Numbered from the stretch's first letter, positions 1 to 8,926 are shown. The stretch is DNA of 64,000 nt from Streptomyces abyssomicinicus (GCF_008974245.1 NZ_BBZI01000007.1:701629-765628); one strand, 5' to 3'. The notes: generated from the sequence alone by a model not told the origin. Translations and numbers: made by a program.

Positions 1-3000
1 CCGTCCGGCCGCCGCCACGTCGGGTCCGGACGTCCACAGCCCGGCGGGGTCGTCGGGCAGCAGCGCCCCCGCGACGGCCAGCCGGTCCTCCTCGGGGAGT
101 GCGGAGAGCAGGTTGCGCGCCAGGTCCCGCTGCCGCGGCGCGACGCCGGCCGGGGAGGGACCGTCGGGGGACGCCGCCCCGCCCAGACCGGCGCCGGCCA
201 GCAGCACCGCCGCCTGGAGCGGGCCCAGCCCGCCCCCGGTGGCCGCCGCGAGGGCGGCGGGCGCCTCCGGCCGCCACGGCGCCGCCCCCTGCTCCTCCAG
301 CAACCGCACGACCTCCGCGAGACGGCCGCGGCCGAGCCCCGGCACGATGCGGGTCTCCCGCTCGGCGGTGAAACGGGCGACGGGCGCGAACCCGCCCGAC
401 GGGTCGTGGTCCAGTGCCGTCCAGCTGTGACGGCCGCGCCGGCCGTCGACCTGCCGGCGCCCGAGGAGCACCACGGTCCGGCCGTCCTTCCGCAGCACCT
501 GCCCGGTCCGCTGCTGCCGGTCGGACGGCTCGCTCAGCACCACGGTGCGCAGCGCGCCCGTCCCGTCGGTGAGCGGACCGGCGGCCAGTGCCGCGAAGAA
601 CAGCCGCAACGCCTCGCGGTGGGCGTCCGGCAGGAACGGGGAGGCCGCCCGCCGGACGAGGGGACGCAGCAGCGGCAGCAGCCGCGGCCAGGGGAGCGCC
701 GCCGCCGGCACGGTGAACTCGTCGGTGACCCAGCCGTCGTACGGGGCGGCGATCCGCTCCCGGCCGATCAGCGGGCGTCCGTCCGCGGGGCTGCCGGCGA
801 GCACATGGTTGACGGCCAGGACCTGCTGCAGCGTCGACGAGGCGTCCGGCGAGCCCGGATGCCCGCCGCGGTGCGCGATCCCGGCGAGGGCCGCCTCCAG
901 GGTCAGGTCGTCGCCGTGCGGCGGGCGGTGTCCGGCGGGCGTGTCCTCCGGGCGCCGGCCGGCCGGCGCGGGGCCGGAAGCCCGGCCGAAGGCCGCCGTC
1001 CGTTCGGCGATCCGGAGCGTCTCGCGGACCACCGCGGCGACGCCGGCGAGCAGACGCGTGCCGGTGAGAGCCGGCAGCGTCGCGGCGACCGCACGGCGGA
1101 CCACCTCGTCGGGGCCGGGCGCGTCCTGCGAGGCGGCCGGTGACCCGTCCGCCCGGTCCGCCTCCCGGTACTCCGCCAGCGCCCGCCCGGCCGCGTCCAG
1201 CAGCTCCTGCGCCTGTCCGTCGGTGAGTGCCCGCAGCACCGCCGAGGAACCGTCGTCGCGAGGCCGCAGGGCGTGCCAGAAGGCGGGCGGCAGCACCAGC
1301 CGGACACCGGCGTCGCACCCGAAGTCCTGCTCGCCGACGGCCACCCGGCCCAGCTCGCCGCCCTCCGACAGGTCGTCGGGGGCGAAGAACACCACCGTCT
1401 CCCGGCGCCGTACCGCCGCCAGTTCCGCCCCGCCGGGCAGCCGCAGGACGCCCAGCGGGCAGACGCCGTCCTCCGGGCCGCCACCGGGCACCGTGAGCAC
1501 CCGGCCGTCGGGGGAGCCCGCGCTCAGCCGCCCGTCGCCCTCGTCGCGCACCCAACGCCCCAGCACCGCCCCGTCGGTGCCCAGCGGACTGTCCTCCAGC
1601 CCGGGCCGGACGGGCAGCACCTCGCAGTGCCCGGGCAGCAGCCGGGCGGCCTCCCGCTCGCCCGCGCGGAGGAAGCCCGGCAGCGACGCCGGGCCCGGCC
1701 CGCCGGTGGCCGGGTCGTACTCCCGCCAGGTCCGCTCCGCACCGTCCTGGCACCAGGTCCGCTCCCCACCGTCCTGGACCAGCATCCACAGCGCCGTCCC
1801 GTCGCCCAGGAGGGGACGGGACGGCGGCAGGACGGTGTCGCCCGCGCGCAGCGGCGGGCCGCCGGTGGCCCGGCCGCCCCCGGGCAGCTGGAAGGAGGGC
1901 GGGCCGGTCTCCGCCGGGCCGCCCGCGGGCTCATGCGGGAGGAAGTCGTCCGCCGCACCGCCCAGGAGGAAGACGTCGGATGGGCGGGAGGACCAGTACG
2001 CGTGCCGCTTGCCCGCCTGGGACCACATCACCAGCAACTCCCCGTCCGCGAACCGGAACCGGGGAGCCTCCCAGCGGTCCGGACCGTCCGGCAGCCGCAG
2101 CCTGTGGTCGAGCAGCACACGCTCCGGGCCCACCACCAGCACCCGCTCGCCGCGCGAGAGGATCAGGGCGGGCCACGCCTCCCGGACGAGGAGCCGGTCG
2201 CCCCGGCGGGGGTGCGGCGGTTCCTCCTCCAGCAGGTCCAGCGCCTCCTCCAGGGCCGGCCAGCACAGTTCGTCCAGGAGTCCCGTCCGCAGGGCGTGAC
2301 CGAGGAGCGGTGCGACCGGGCGACGCGCGATCCGGGCGGAAACACCCGGCGCCACCCGCTCGGCGACCGGGGCGAACGCCCGCAGCCGTTCCGCGACGCC
2401 GCGCGCCCCCGCCGGCCCGGTCGCCGCGGCGAAGGTCCCGGCAGCCTCCTCCAGCCACTCGCGCAGCACCCCGGAGACCACCGGGTGACCGGCCATCGCC
2501 TCCAGCGTGGCGGCGCCCGGGCGCAGGCGGGCGACCGCGCCGACGGCCCGCCGCAGCAGCGGACGGGTCCGCGGGTCGGCCGCCACCGCGGCCAGGTCGC
2601 GCGCGCCCGGCCGGGAGTCCTTCAGCCGCCGGTCCAGGGAAAGGCGCACGTAGGCGTCCGGGCCCGGCACGGCCAGGGGGACCCCCTCCGCCAGACAGAG
2701 GTCCAGGAGGTCCAGGTCCGCGCCCAGCTCCCAGCGCCCGGTGAACAGGTCCACCGTCCGCCCCCCGGAGCGCAGCCGGGGCGCCATCCGCGCCGCCAGG
2801 GCGAGCGTGGCGGGGCAACGGCCGGGAGCGACACCGCGGTTCTTGCGATGGCGGGCCCAACGGGCCAGCCAGGCCGCCGCGTCGACCTCCCCGGACGCCT
2901 CGTCCTCACCCGTGAGCAGCCGGTCCGCCCCGGTGCCGGCCAGCAGCGAGAGCCAGAACTCGTCGTCCTGCGCCCCGAGTCCGAGAGCACGCGGCATGAT

Positions 3001-4764
3001 CTCCAGCAACCTGACCCGCACCAGGGGCTGTTCGGCCGCGAGGACCTGGAGCGAGGGCAGGAAGGCCTTCCAGAAGGCACCCGAGGCCCGCTCCGCGGCG
3101 GGCGAGGCCACCACGGCGGCCAGCAGCCGGCACTCCTCGGCCGTCCTCGGCAGACCGGACGCCCGGATCATGGCGCGCACGTCCCGCGGCATCGCCGTGT
3201 ACGGCGGCAGCCCCGCCGCGCACCGCTCCACGGTCAGCCGCCGGAACTGCTCCCAGGCCGCCGCCGGATCGAGCCGCCGGGCGACGTCCCCGGCGTACTC
3301 CCGCAGCACCTTGACGGACAGCGCCCCGGCGAACGCGAACTCCAGGAACGCGGCCCGCTGCTGCTCCTCGTCCACCGCCAGGGCGTGCACCCGCTCCGCC
3401 TCGCGCGCCCGGGCGAAGAAGGTCGCCGCGAACGCCCGGTGCCCGTGCTCCAGGTAGATCCGGGCCGCCTGTTCGTAGAAGGGCGGCAGGAAGTGCGGCA
3501 CCGACCTCGCCAGCCGCTCGCCGAGGTGCTCGAAGCCGCCCTTGGCGACGCCGGGCAGCCCCTTGGCCTGCCGGGCCAGCCGCTCGACGTCCTTGACCAG
3601 CGCCAGCGCGTGGTGCCCGTTGGCCGGGTCGTCGACCAGCGCCCGGGCCGGAAACCCCAGCGCCTCGCGGCGGACCGTGCCCACCTCTGGCGTCCCCGGC
3701 TGCCGCTCCAGGCCGAGGAACTCCATGGCGAGGTCCTCCGCCTCACCCAGCGCGCCCGGCACGAGCCGGACCACCGGCCGGCCGTCGAGCGCGGGATGGG
3801 TGTACGTGCGGGCGGTCAGCACGTCCGCCTCGGGGTGCCCGGACGCGCCCGGCGGCAGCACGGCGCCCGCCGCCGACGGCGCGGCCTCGTCGGCGGACGG
3901 GACACGGATCCCGCCGCTCACGCCGCTTCCCCGCCCTTCGCGGCGCCCCGCGTACAGCGCGGCCGCCATGCGCATCCCCTCGGACCAGGCCACCGGCCCC
4001 ACCTCCGACAGCGCGAGCTGCCGCCCGGAGAGCTCGGCCCAGGTCAGCGGGCCCGTCTCGACGGGACCGGACGGCTCCTCGCCGACCCACACCCGGGCCT
4101 CGACCGTCCGGCCGTCCTCCGCCACGGAGCAGACGACGGAGCCGCCGCGCACCGGGTGCCCGAGCCGGGCCGCCCTGGCGTGCAGGAACCGCGCCTCCTC
4201 GAAGGCGCCGCCCGCGTGGTCGTGGACCGCCCTCGCCCCACCGGAACCCACCCCCGGCGGCCGCCGCCACACCTGGCGGTGCAGCTGCTCCACCCGCTGC
4301 CCGACGCCCGGTCCGGCGGCCGCCCGCCACGCCTCCAGGTCGTCGAGCAGCGCGGGGTGCGGCAGGCGGACCACCGAGGAGGCCGCCCACGCCGTCCGCC
4401 CGTCCCGGCCGGTCAGGGCGAGACCGCGCCCGGGGTCGGCGTCGCGCAGGAACCCGGTGGTCCCGCCGTCGGGGTCCACGACCACGAGGTCACGCAGCGC
4501 CCCCTGCCAGGCCGGGTCGGGCCAGACCCCGGTGATCACGGCGAGCGGCACGGGGAGCGAGCGGAGCATCCACCGCTCGACGTCGGCACGGCACCGTCGT
4601 TCGTGCCGGTCCAGCCACTCGGCGAGCTGCCGGAGCCCCACCACGGCCGGATCCTCCGCGAGTTTCGACGGCACGGACCTCAGCCGACGGCCCGCCGCGT
4701 TGCGGCACACCACCGTGCCCCCGTCCAGGGCGACCTCGTGGTCGCCGGCCGGCACCCACCCCAT
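1..4764 (-). CDS. Giant soluble protein of unknown function, 3'-truncated by window edge
   Basis: An uninterrupted reading frame of 1,588 codons runs from an ATG at 4764 (start MGWVPAGDHEVALDGG), preceded by GGGAGG, to base 1; its stop lies outside the window. The product is Leu/Ala/Arg-rich, with no signal peptide or membrane segment. The first 250 residues are acidic and Trp-rich. A central helical stretch (about residues 390-650, with motifs such as LPPFYEQAARIYLEHG) looks like alpha-helical repeats. A Pro/Gly-rich beta-type C-terminal half follows. It resembles very large streptomycete proteins often labelled 'DNA-binding protein' or MolR-like, which I recall lying near MoxR-type ATPase and VWA genes; that is memory, not shown here. 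No catalytic motif was recognised. Long frames on the opposite strand in this region are antisense shadows. Confidence 0.85.
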   Translation of the reverse strand, partial: MGWVPAGDHEVALDGGTVVCRNAAGRRLRSVPSKLAEDPAVVGLRQLAEWLDRHERRCRADVERWMLRSLPVPLAVITGVWPDPAWQGALRDLVVVDPDGGTTGFLRDADPGRGLALTGRDGRTAWAASSVVRLPHPALLDDLEAWRAAAGPGVGQRVEQLHRQVWRRPPGVGSGGARAVHDHAGGAFEEARFLHARAARLGHPVRGGSVVCSVAEDGRTVEARVWVGEEPSGPVETGPLTWAELSGRQLALSEVGPVAWSEGMRMAAALYAGRREGRGSGVSGGIRVPSADEAAPSAAGAVLPPGASGHPEADVLTARTYTHPALDGRPVVRLVPGALGEAEDLAMEFLGLERQPGTPEVGTVRREALGFPARALVDDPANGHHALALVKDVERLARQAKGLPGVAKGGFEHLGERLARSVPHFLPPFYEQAARIYLEHGHRAFAATFFARAREAERVHALAVDEEQQRAAFLEFAFAGALSVKVLREYAGDVARRLDPAAAWEQFRRLTVERCAAGLPPYTAMPRDVRAMIRASGLPRTAEECRLLAAVVASPAAERASGAFWKAFLPSLQVLAAEQPLVRVRLLEIMPRALGLGAQDDEFWLSLLAGTGADRLLTGEDEASGEVDAAAWLARWARHRKNRGVAPGRCPATLALAARMAPRLRSGGRTVDLFTGRWELGADLDLLDLCLAEGVPLAVPGPDAYVRLSLDRRLKDSRPGARDLAAVAADPRTRPLLRRAVGAVARLRPGAATLEAMAGHPVVSGVLREWLEEAAGTFAAATGPAGARGVAERLRAFAPVAERVAPGVSARIARRPVAPLLGHALRTGLLDELCWPALEEALDLLEEEPPHPRRGDRLLVREAWPALILSRGERVLVVGPERVLLDHRLRLPDGPDRWEAPRFRFADGELLVMWSQAGKRHAYWSSRPSDVFLLGGAADDFLPHEPAGGPAETGPPSFQLPGGGRATGGPPLRAGDTVLPPSRPLLGDGTALWMLVQDGGERTWCQDGAERTWREYDPATGGPGPASLPGFLRAGEREAARLLPGHCEVLPVRPGLEDSPLGTDGAVLGRWVRDEGDGRLSAGSPDGRVLTVPGGGPEDGVCPLGVLRLPGGAELAAVRRRETVVFFAPDDLSEGGELGRVAVGEQDFGCDAGVRLVLPPAFWHALRPRDDGSSAVLRALTDGQAQELLDAAGRALAEYREADRADGSPAASQDAPGPDEVVRRAVAATLPALTGTRLLAGVAAVVRETLRIAERTAAFGRASGPAPAGRRPEDTPAGHRPPHGDDLTLEAALAGIAHRGGHPGSPDASSTLQQVLAVNHVLAGSPADGRPLIGRERIAAPYDGWVTDEFTVPAAALPWPRLLPLLRPLVRRAASPFLPDAHREALRLFFAALAAGPLTDGTGALRTVVLSEPSDRQQRTGQVLRKDGRTVVLLGRRQVDGRRGRHSWTALDHDPSGGFAPVARFTAERETRIVPGLGRGRLAEVVRLLEEQGAAPWRPEAPAALAAATGGGLGPLQAAVLLAGAGLGGAASPDGPSPAGVAPRQRDLARNLLSALPEEDRLAVAGALLPDDPAGLWTSGPDVAAAGR

Positions 4765-5212
4765 ACCGAGCCTCCCGCACCGCACCGCACGCATCGATCG
4801 AACGAGACGAACAGTAGGGCGAGCCACTGACATCGGGTGATCAAGCGGGTGATCAAGCGGGTGGTCACGCGAGTGATCACGCGGGTGGTCACCCGGCGAT
4901 CATGCCGGCAGCGCCCGCCCGTGATCCGAGCCGCCCGCCCACGAAGCCCTCGGACGGCGAGCCCCGGGCGACCCGGCACGGGTGGCGTCCCAGGGCGTCC
5001 CGGTGCGGGCGTCCCACGGCGCCGCCCCCCCACACACAGCGCCGACCACCCACGACGACGTCCCACCCGCCACGTCCGCCCACCGGCTGCGCCCGCCCCC
5101 CCCACGGCGGCATCCCCGAGCGTGGCGGTCGGTCCGCAGGTGGCGGTCCACGGCGAAGGGGCCGGCCCGCACGGTGGCGGAACCGGCCCCTCGGCCGTGC
5201 TGCGGCGGCGGG
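4765..5212. other. 448-bp intergenic region with a 12-bp repeat array
   Basis: This gap lies upstream of the giant gene and downstream of the DUF5997 gene, both on the minus strand. It holds the 12-bp tandem array at 4835-4906 and, from about 4910 to 5200, very C-rich sequence with ACCC/CACA runs and no convincing gene. The promoter of the giant gene should lie between 4765 and the array. I see no hairpin good enough to call a terminator for the DUF5997 gene. Confidence 0.6.
4835..4906. repeat. 12-bp tandem repeat array (five units plus a degenerate sixth)
   Basis: Units are GGGTGATCAAGC at 4835 and 4847, GGGTGGTCACGC at 4859, GAGTGATCACGC at 4871 and GGGTGGTCACCC at 4883, with a decayed unit at 4895-4906. 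Each unit is centred on TGATCA or GTGATCAC-like palindromic sequence, so the array repeats a short dyad roughly every helical turn. It ends about 70 bp upstream of the start codon of the giant minus-strand gene. Confidence 0.85.
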
Positions 5213-5626
5213 TCAGCGGCCGGCGTCCTCCCGGGCAGCCGCCTTCTCGGCCTTCTCGGCGTGCAGCTGCTTGACGCGCTCCTGCTCCTTGCGGACGTCC
5301 GCCTGGAGGGCCTGCTCCCTCTCCAGCCATTCGGGACGCTCGCTCCTGAGCGCGTCGATCTGCTCCGTGGTCAGGGCCTCGGTCACGCCGGCCCGGGCCA
5401 GGCCGGAGGCTGAGACGCCCAGCCTGGCGGCGACCACCTGGCGCGGGTGCGGGCCGTCGCGCCGCAGCTCACGCAGCCACTCGGGCGGGTCGGCCTGGAG
5501 CTGGTTCAGCTCGGCGCGCGAGACGACGCCCTCCCGGAACTCGGCGGGCGTGGCCTCGAGGTACACACCCAGCTTCTTCGCCGCGGTGGCGGGCTTCATC
5601 GTCTGGGTGCTCTGGTGCGACTTCAT
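5213..5626 (-). CDS. DUF5997 family protein
   Basis: 137 aa. The start MKSHQSTQTMKPATAAKKLG, the core LGVYLEATPAEF and the segment PPEWLRELRRDGPHPR match the actinobacterial DUF5997 family as I know it, and the length is normal. The C-terminal 40 residues are a charged Glu/Lys/Arg helix, probably coiled coil. No enzyme motif is visible. The middle (VVAARLGVSASGLARAG) resembles a helix-turn-helix, so nucleic-acid binding is possible but unproven. It is divergent from the LysR-substrate-domain gene with 59 bp between starts, an arrangement I recall as common in Streptomyces. There is no Shine-Dalgarno sequence; a TAGGCT hexamer 8 nt before the ATG could be a -10 box giving a leaderless mRNA. 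Confidence 0.85.
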   Translation of the reverse strand: MKSHQSTQTMKPATAAKKLGVYLEATPAEFREGVVSRAELNQLQADPPEWLRELRRDGPHPRQVVAARLGVSASGLARAGVTEALTTEQIDALRSERPEWLEREQALQADVRKEQERVKQLHAEKAEKAAAREDAGR

Positions 5627-5685
5627 ACCGCCAAGCCTAACGACCGGGCGGAGCGCCCCCGACCACGCCGGGTAGCCTGGGCCGG

Positions 5686-6480
5686 GTGACAGACTCCGCC
5701 GCCTCCCCCGTCTTCCGGCTCGCCTACGTCCCGGGAGCCACGCCCGCCAAATGGGTGCGGATCTGGAACGAGCGCTTTCCCGCCACCCCCCTCGAACTCG
5801 TGCCGGTGGAGGCCCACGAGGCCCAGGAGCTGCTGCGCTCCGGCGGCGCCGACGCCGGGCTGGTCCGGCTCCCGGTCGACCGTGACGTCTTCAGCGCCAT
5901 CCCGCTCTACACCGAGGCCACGGTGGCCATGGTCCCCAAGGACCACCTGATCACCGCGGCGGACGAGATCTCCCTCGAGGACCTCGCCGACGAGGTCGTG
6001 CTGCATCCGCTGGACGACGTGTTCGGCTGGGAGCGGCCGCCGGGGGAGGAGGCCTTCGAACGGCCCGCCACCACCGCCGACGCCGTCGAGCTGGTGGCCG
6101 CCGGCATCGGTGTGCTGGTCGTCCCCCAGTCCCTGGCGCGGCTGCACCACCGGCGGGACCTCACCTACCGGACGGTCGCGGACGGGCCGCAGTCGGAGGT
6201 GGCGCTCGCCTGGCCGCAGGAGGCCACCACGGACGCGGTGGACGACTTCATCGGCGTGGTGCGGGGACGCACCGCCAACAGCACCCGGGGGCGGCGGGCC
6301 GCGGCCCCCGAGCAACAGCCGGCTCGGACGACTCCCGCCCGTACCGCCCGCAGGGCCCCTCAAGGGGGCAAGGGCAAGCCGCAGGGAGGCGCGCGCGGCG
6401 GCCGGGGCTCGGCCGCCACGGGCGGCAGCGGCAAGGGCGGCGCCCCGCGCCGCGGCGGCAGGCCCAAGCGGCGGGGGTAG
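5686..6480 (+). CDS. LysR-type substrate-binding-domain protein without DNA-binding domain
   Basis: 264 aa from a GTG start. Residues about 8-200 form a periplasmic-binding-like effector domain of the LysR type (FRLAYVPGATPAKWVRIWNE; later AAGIGVLVVPQSLARL). The N-terminal winged helix of true LysR regulators is absent: the domain begins within 10 residues of the start. The last 65 residues are a basic Gly/Arg/Lys/Pro tail that could bind nucleic acid or ribosomes. The gene is divergent from the DUF5997 gene, and the pair may act together; that is inference. A TAGCCT hexamer 7 nt before the GTG suggests leaderless initiation, consistent with the missing ribosome site. Confidence 0.8.
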   Translation: MTDSAASPVFRLAYVPGATPAKWVRIWNERFPATPLELVPVEAHEAQELLRSGGADAGLVRLPVDRDVFSAIPLYTEATVAMVPKDHLITAADEISLEDLADEVVLHPLDDVFGWERPPGEEAFERPATTADAVELVAAGIGVLVVPQSLARLHHRRDLTYRTVADGPQSEVALAWPQEATTDAVDDFIGVVRGRTANSTRGRRAAAPEQQPARTTPARTARRAPQGGKGKPQGGARGGRGSAATGGSGKGGAPRRGGRPKRRG

Positions 6481-6519
6481 TCCCGCCCGGCCCCGGGACG
6501 GTCCGCCGCCGGCCCCGGC

Positions 6520-6999
6520 TCACCGCGGGGCGACCGCGCGCCCCACGGACTCCACCAGCGGCAGCAGGCGGTACGGCACCCGCTCCCGCAGCGCCACCTC
6601 CGTGCGGGTGCGGACCACGCCCGGCAGGCTGATCAGCTTCTGGATCACGTCCTCCAGGTGCCCGTTGTCGCGCGCCACCACCCGGGTCAGCAGATCGCCG
6701 CCGCCGGTGATGGAGAAGGCCTCGACGATCTCGGGCACCGCCGCCAGCTCGTCGCCCACCTCGTCCAGATGGCCCTGGGTCACCTCGATGTGGACGAACG
6801 CCAGCACCGGATGCCCCAGCGCGGCCGGCGAGAGGCTCGGCCCGCTCCCGGTGATCACTCCCCGGCGTTCCAACTGGTCCAGCCGGGCCTGCAGGGTGCC
6901 CCGGGCCACGCCGAGGATGCGCGCGTACTCACGCGCGCTGGTGCGCGGCTGCTCCAGCAGCAGCCGGAGGATGCGGGTGTCGAGTTCGTCCACGGACAT
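6520..6999 (-). CDS. Lrp/AsnC family transcriptional regulator
   Basis: 159 aa from ATG at 6999 (MSVDELDTRILRLLLEQPR). The N-terminal winged helix (residues 1-50; TSAREYARILGVARGTLQAR) is followed by an AsnC-type effector/oligomerisation domain (residues 65-150; ITGGGDLLTRVVARDNGHLE). The length is typical. Lrp proteins bind DNA as octamers and sense amino acids or related metabolites. The upstream neighbour is the divergent FUSC gene, an obvious candidate target through the 300-bp shared region. The frame stays open far upstream across the FUSC gene, but that extension is antisense shadow; the ATG at 6999 gives the family-standard N-terminus. Confidence 0.93.
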   Translation of the reverse strand: MSVDELDTRILRLLLEQPRTSAREYARILGVARGTLQARLDQLERRGVITGSGPSLSPAALGHPVLAFVHIEVTQGHLDEVGDELAAVPEIVEAFSITGGGDLLTRVVARDNGHLEDVIQKLISLPGVVRTRTEVALRERVPYRLLPLVESVGRAVAPR

Positions 7000-7299
7000 G
7001 GCCGCCGACTGTACCAACGGCCCGGTGCGCCCCCCCGACGCCGGGCCACCGGACCCGTGGCCCGGCGGTGGTCCGACGGCCTTCCCGTGGTCCGATGGCT
7101 TTCCCGTGGCCGGAATCAACGCGCGCAGAGTGTGCCAATGGCCTAGGTGATCGTGGGCCTGTTGAGCCAGCCGCGTCCCGCATGGTGAAATGGTCGGGTC
7201 AATGGCGCTGCGGACCTCCGCGGCGCCTTTTTCGTGCCGCTTTTCAAGGCGCCGGTTCGGCCGGGCAGCCACCGGGACGGCGTCGAGGAGGGTGAGACC
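7000..7299. other. 300-bp divergent promoter region between Lrp and FUSC genes
   Basis: The region contains a 19-bp tandem duplication (7068-7086 and 7087-7105; units start GTGGTCCGA and end TTCCC, two C/T differences) and less GC-rich sequence at about 7105-7235. Promoters for both divergent genes must lie here, but I cannot pick clear -35/-10 pairs. The duplicated 19-mers are candidate binding sites for the Lrp protein, by position only. Confidence 0.5.
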
Positions 7300-8862
7300 T
7301 TGGTCCTTGCACAGAAGTCGGTCACGTCGCGGTGGACCCGGTGGGCCGGGTGGCCGCGCAAGGCGCTGGTGCCGCCGGCCGACCCCGGGCTGATCCGGCT
7401 GCGGTTCGCCTCGCGGGGCGTGCTCGGCATCGCGGCGGCCGTGACGGCCTGCGGGCTGCTCGGCCACGGCATACCCGGCATGGCCACCGGCGGCCTCGCC
7501 GCCCTGCTGGCGCTGTTCACGGTCACCGACCCGACGGTGCGCGGACAGGCCGCCACCGTCGCGCTGCAGCCGGTGGTCGGACTGCCCGCGCTGACGGTCG
7601 CGGTGCTGCTGCGGGGCGAGCCGGTGGCCGCCGGTCTGGTCTTCGTGGCCATCGGCGGTCTCGGCGTCTACGCGCGGCGCTGGGGACCGCGCGGCCACAC
7701 CCTGGGCGCGTTCGCCTTCATGTGCTACTTCGTGGCCCAGTTCACCCGGCCCACGCCCGCCATGCTGCCGTCCCTCTGCGCCGACGTCCTGATCGCCGTG
7801 GCCGTCGCCGCCGTGGTCCGCTTCGGTCTGTGGTGCTACGAACGCCGCTTCCCGCTGCCCGTGCCCCCGGCGCCGCCCACCGGCGGCACCGGCCTGCGCC
7901 GCATCACCACCCGGCAGGCCGTGCAGGTGACGGCCGGCTGCCTCTTCGCCCTCCCCGTCGGCCACCTGCTCTCCGCGGAGCGCTGGTACTGGGCGGTCGG
8001 CGCCACCTGGTGGATCTTCGTCAACGTCACCTCCCGCGGGGAGACCGCCGTGCGGGGTTTCCGGCGGGTGCTGGGCACCTGCGTCGGCGCGCTCCTCGGC
8101 CTGGTGCTCACCCTGCCGCTGCACGGCGCGCCGGTGCCCTCGGCCGTCGTCGCGGCCGTCGCCACCTTCGGGATCTTCTACACGGCGCAGACCTCCTACA
8201 CCTGGATGATGCTGTCGGTCACCGTGCTCGCCCAGGCCCTGTACGGACTCGCCGGCCTGCTCGACGGCGGTCTGCTGGTGCTCAGGACCGCCGAGACGCT
8301 GGCCGGAGCGGTGGGGGCCTGGCTGGCCGTGCTGCTGGTGCTGCCGGTCACCACCCACGCCTTCAACGACGCCTGGATCCGGCGCGCCGTCCGCTGCGTG
8401 CACGCCTGTACCACCGAGGCCGCGGCCCGGCTGGCGGGAGACCCCGGTGCCGACCCGGCGCCCCGGGTGGCCGAACTGGAGGCGCTGCTGGCCCAGGTGC
8501 GCAAGACCGTGGCGCCACTGGTCCACCCGCTCCACCTGGGCAGGGCGCGCCGGGAGCGGGCCCGCCGGGTGCTCGTGCTGCTCGACGAGTGCGCCCGCGA
8601 GGTCCGCGCGCTGGTCTCCGTCGCCGCCGACCCGGAGGCCTCGCACGACGCACGGCTCGCCGCGGCCTGCTGGCGGGTGGAGGCGGCCGTGGAGGCGCTC
8701 ACCACGCCGGCCGAGGGGCGTCCGCCGGCCGCCGGGCGCCGGGAGCCGGCCGCGGAGGGCGCGCTGGCCCACCTGCACGGTGTGGAGCGGGCGCTGGTCG
8801 CCCTGGCCGAGCCGCTGCGGGTCCCCGCGTCCGACCGGGCGCCGGTGCCGGCCAGGGCCTGA
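7300..8862 (+). CDS. FUSC family membrane protein (aromatic-acid exporter-like)
   Basis: 520 aa. I chose the TTG at 7300 because GAGGAGG lies 8 nt upstream; earlier in-frame starts have no ribosome site. Two blocks of hydrophobic helices (residues about 35-175 and 210-350) are joined by a Pro-rich linker, followed by a long soluble helical C-terminus (about 360-520) rich in Arg/Glu. This is the architecture of fusaric-acid-resistance-like (FUSC/ArAE) inner-membrane proteins, which export aromatic acids or unknown solutes. It is divergent from an Lrp regulator. A second FUSC gene lies at 25765-27444. The substrate cannot be told from sequence. Confidence 0.85.
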   Translation: MVLAQKSVTSRWTRWAGWPRKALVPPADPGLIRLRFASRGVLGIAAAVTACGLLGHGIPGMATGGLAALLALFTVTDPTVRGQAATVALQPVVGLPALTVAVLLRGEPVAAGLVFVAIGGLGVYARRWGPRGHTLGAFAFMCYFVAQFTRPTPAMLPSLCADVLIAVAVAAVVRFGLWCYERRFPLPVPPAPPTGGTGLRRITTRQAVQVTAGCLFALPVGHLLSAERWYWAVGATWWIFVNVTSRGETAVRGFRRVLGTCVGALLGLVLTLPLHGAPVPSAVVAAVATFGIFYTAQTSYTWMMLSVTVLAQALYGLAGLLDGGLLVLRTAETLAGAVGAWLAVLLVLPVTTHAFNDAWIRRAVRCVHACTTEAAARLAGDPGADPAPRVAELEALLAQVRKTVAPLVHPLHLGRARRERARRVLVLLDECAREVRALVSVAADPEASHDARLAAACWRVEAAVEALTTPAEGRPPAAGRREPAAEGALAHLHGVERALVALAEPLRVPASDRAPVPARA

Positions 8863-8910
8863 ACGGGCCGGCTGGCCGCCGCCCGCGACACCTCCGGGGA
8901 CGTTGCCGCG

Positions 8911-8926
8911 TTTGGTCTAGGCCAAT
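8911..8926. promoter_or_regulatory. Candidate dre-like (DasR-type) operator
   Basis: TTTGGTCTAGGCCAAT matches the published DasR responsive element ACTGGTCTAGACCACT at 12 of 16 positions and is itself a near-palindrome. It lies 64 bp before the GTG of the lactonase gene. DasR is the GntR-family regulator of N-acetylglucosamine use in streptomycetes. Binding is inferred from the motif alone. Confidence 0.5.

Noticed and set aside
1273..4830. 1,185-codon plus-strand frame (and other long plus-strand frames) across 1-4830
   Set aside because: It is antisense to the giant minus-strand gene. Its protein is Arg/Pro/Gln/His-rich with no domain, and the minus strand has correct codon bias and a ribosome site.
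5700..5760. True LysR regulator missing its start because of frameshift
   Set aside because: The upstream DNA is the divergent DUF5997 promoter with no trace of a winged-helix sequence in any frame; the HTH-less form appears genuine.
6520..8778. 752-codon extension of the Lrp gene
   Set aside because: The added part is antisense to the FUSC gene and lacks real protein character; the Lrp domain begins exactly at ATG 6999.
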